In this document: one piece after another, positions 20,414 through 20,656 of the stretch
Numbering within the stretch: the stretch's first letter is position 1
Layout of the letters: each line of letters opens with the position of its first letter
NCBI GenBank assembly: GCA_011763485.2
Contig: JAANSK020279713.1
Coordinates: 1 to 20,656 of the forward strand
Direction: 5' to 3'
From: Isoetes engelmannii
Taxonomy: Eukaryota; Streptophyta; Lycopodiopsida; Isoetales; Isoetaceae
Length of the DNA stretch: 20,656 nt
Notes under the pieces: model-generated
The model's input: only the letters and a program-made list of their open reading frames with translations
What the model was told of the DNA's origin: nothing
Databases searched by the model: none
Position numbers and translations under genes: made by a program

Positions 20414-20457
20414 TGCAGGCGGCGCCTCCACCGCTCGCATCAGCGGCGCCGCCTGCA
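20414..20457. repeat. 13-bp perfect inverted repeat with 18-nt loop
   Basis: 'tgcaggcggcgcc' at 20414-20426 is the exact reverse complement of 20445-20457. The loop itself has complementary 'ccgct' and 'agcgg' words, giving alternative inner pairing. It is very GC-rich compared with its surroundings. Confidence 0.85.
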
Positions 20458-20656
20458 AGTAACCCTCTCCACCCAGGCATATGCTGTAATAAGGTGTGTC
20501 AGAAATACACCTGATGTACATGCCTCCAAAAGTCAATTGCGCTACTGCGTTATGGTCAGCAGCAGGGCCCGAATTTGATGGGTCACCCTTAATTTTCAAG
20601 GGACGTGCAAAATTGAATTGAACCTTTCACATGACAGAAAGTTCTTAAAATTTAAC

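Noticed and set aside
20094-20578. Open frames of 128 and 136 codons on opposite strands
   Set aside because: No domain recognised. They overlap each other and span the GC-rich hairpin.

Overview
The window looks like nuclear DNA of a streptophyte plant. It carries two intact, intron-rich plant genes: an EH-domain endocytosis protein and an ethylene receptor. Introns are short and AT-rich, and the spacers hold LINE scraps and fold-back repeats. The LINE style and the divergence of the receptor kinase domain make me lean towards a seed-free land plant such as a fern or lycophyte. That placement is inference. Layout: 1-440 is the end of a broken LINE (minus strand). 989-2617 (minus) is a decayed but clearly intron-containing gene of the Crypton/ZMYM-QRICH1 type of tyrosine recombinase. 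3184-3356 is a fold-back repeat cluster. 3357-4084 is the probable promoter and leader of the next gene. 4085-9381 (plus) is a 14-exon gene for a 942-residue EH1/Pan1-type protein of the TPLATE endocytic complex. 9382-17051 is a gene-poor spacer. It holds a 5'-truncated LINE with target-site duplication, a second LINE scrap, a GC-rich fold-back element, a 40-bp palindrome, a 69-bp alternating purine-pyrimidine run, several short tandem duplications and a possible decayed copy of the last EH exon. 17052-19194 (minus) is a 5-exon ERS-type ethylene receptor of 576 residues with no receiver domain. 19195-20656 is its upstream flank. The two intact genes converge tail to tail and have no evident functional link: one acts in clathrin-mediated endocytosis, the other in ethylene sensing at the ER membrane. 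The points most worth a second look are the spliced tyrosine-recombinase gene, a four-residue insertion just after the third membrane helix of the ethylene receptor together with altered kinase motifs, a probable GC-AG intron in the EH gene, and the cluster of tandem duplications between the two genes.
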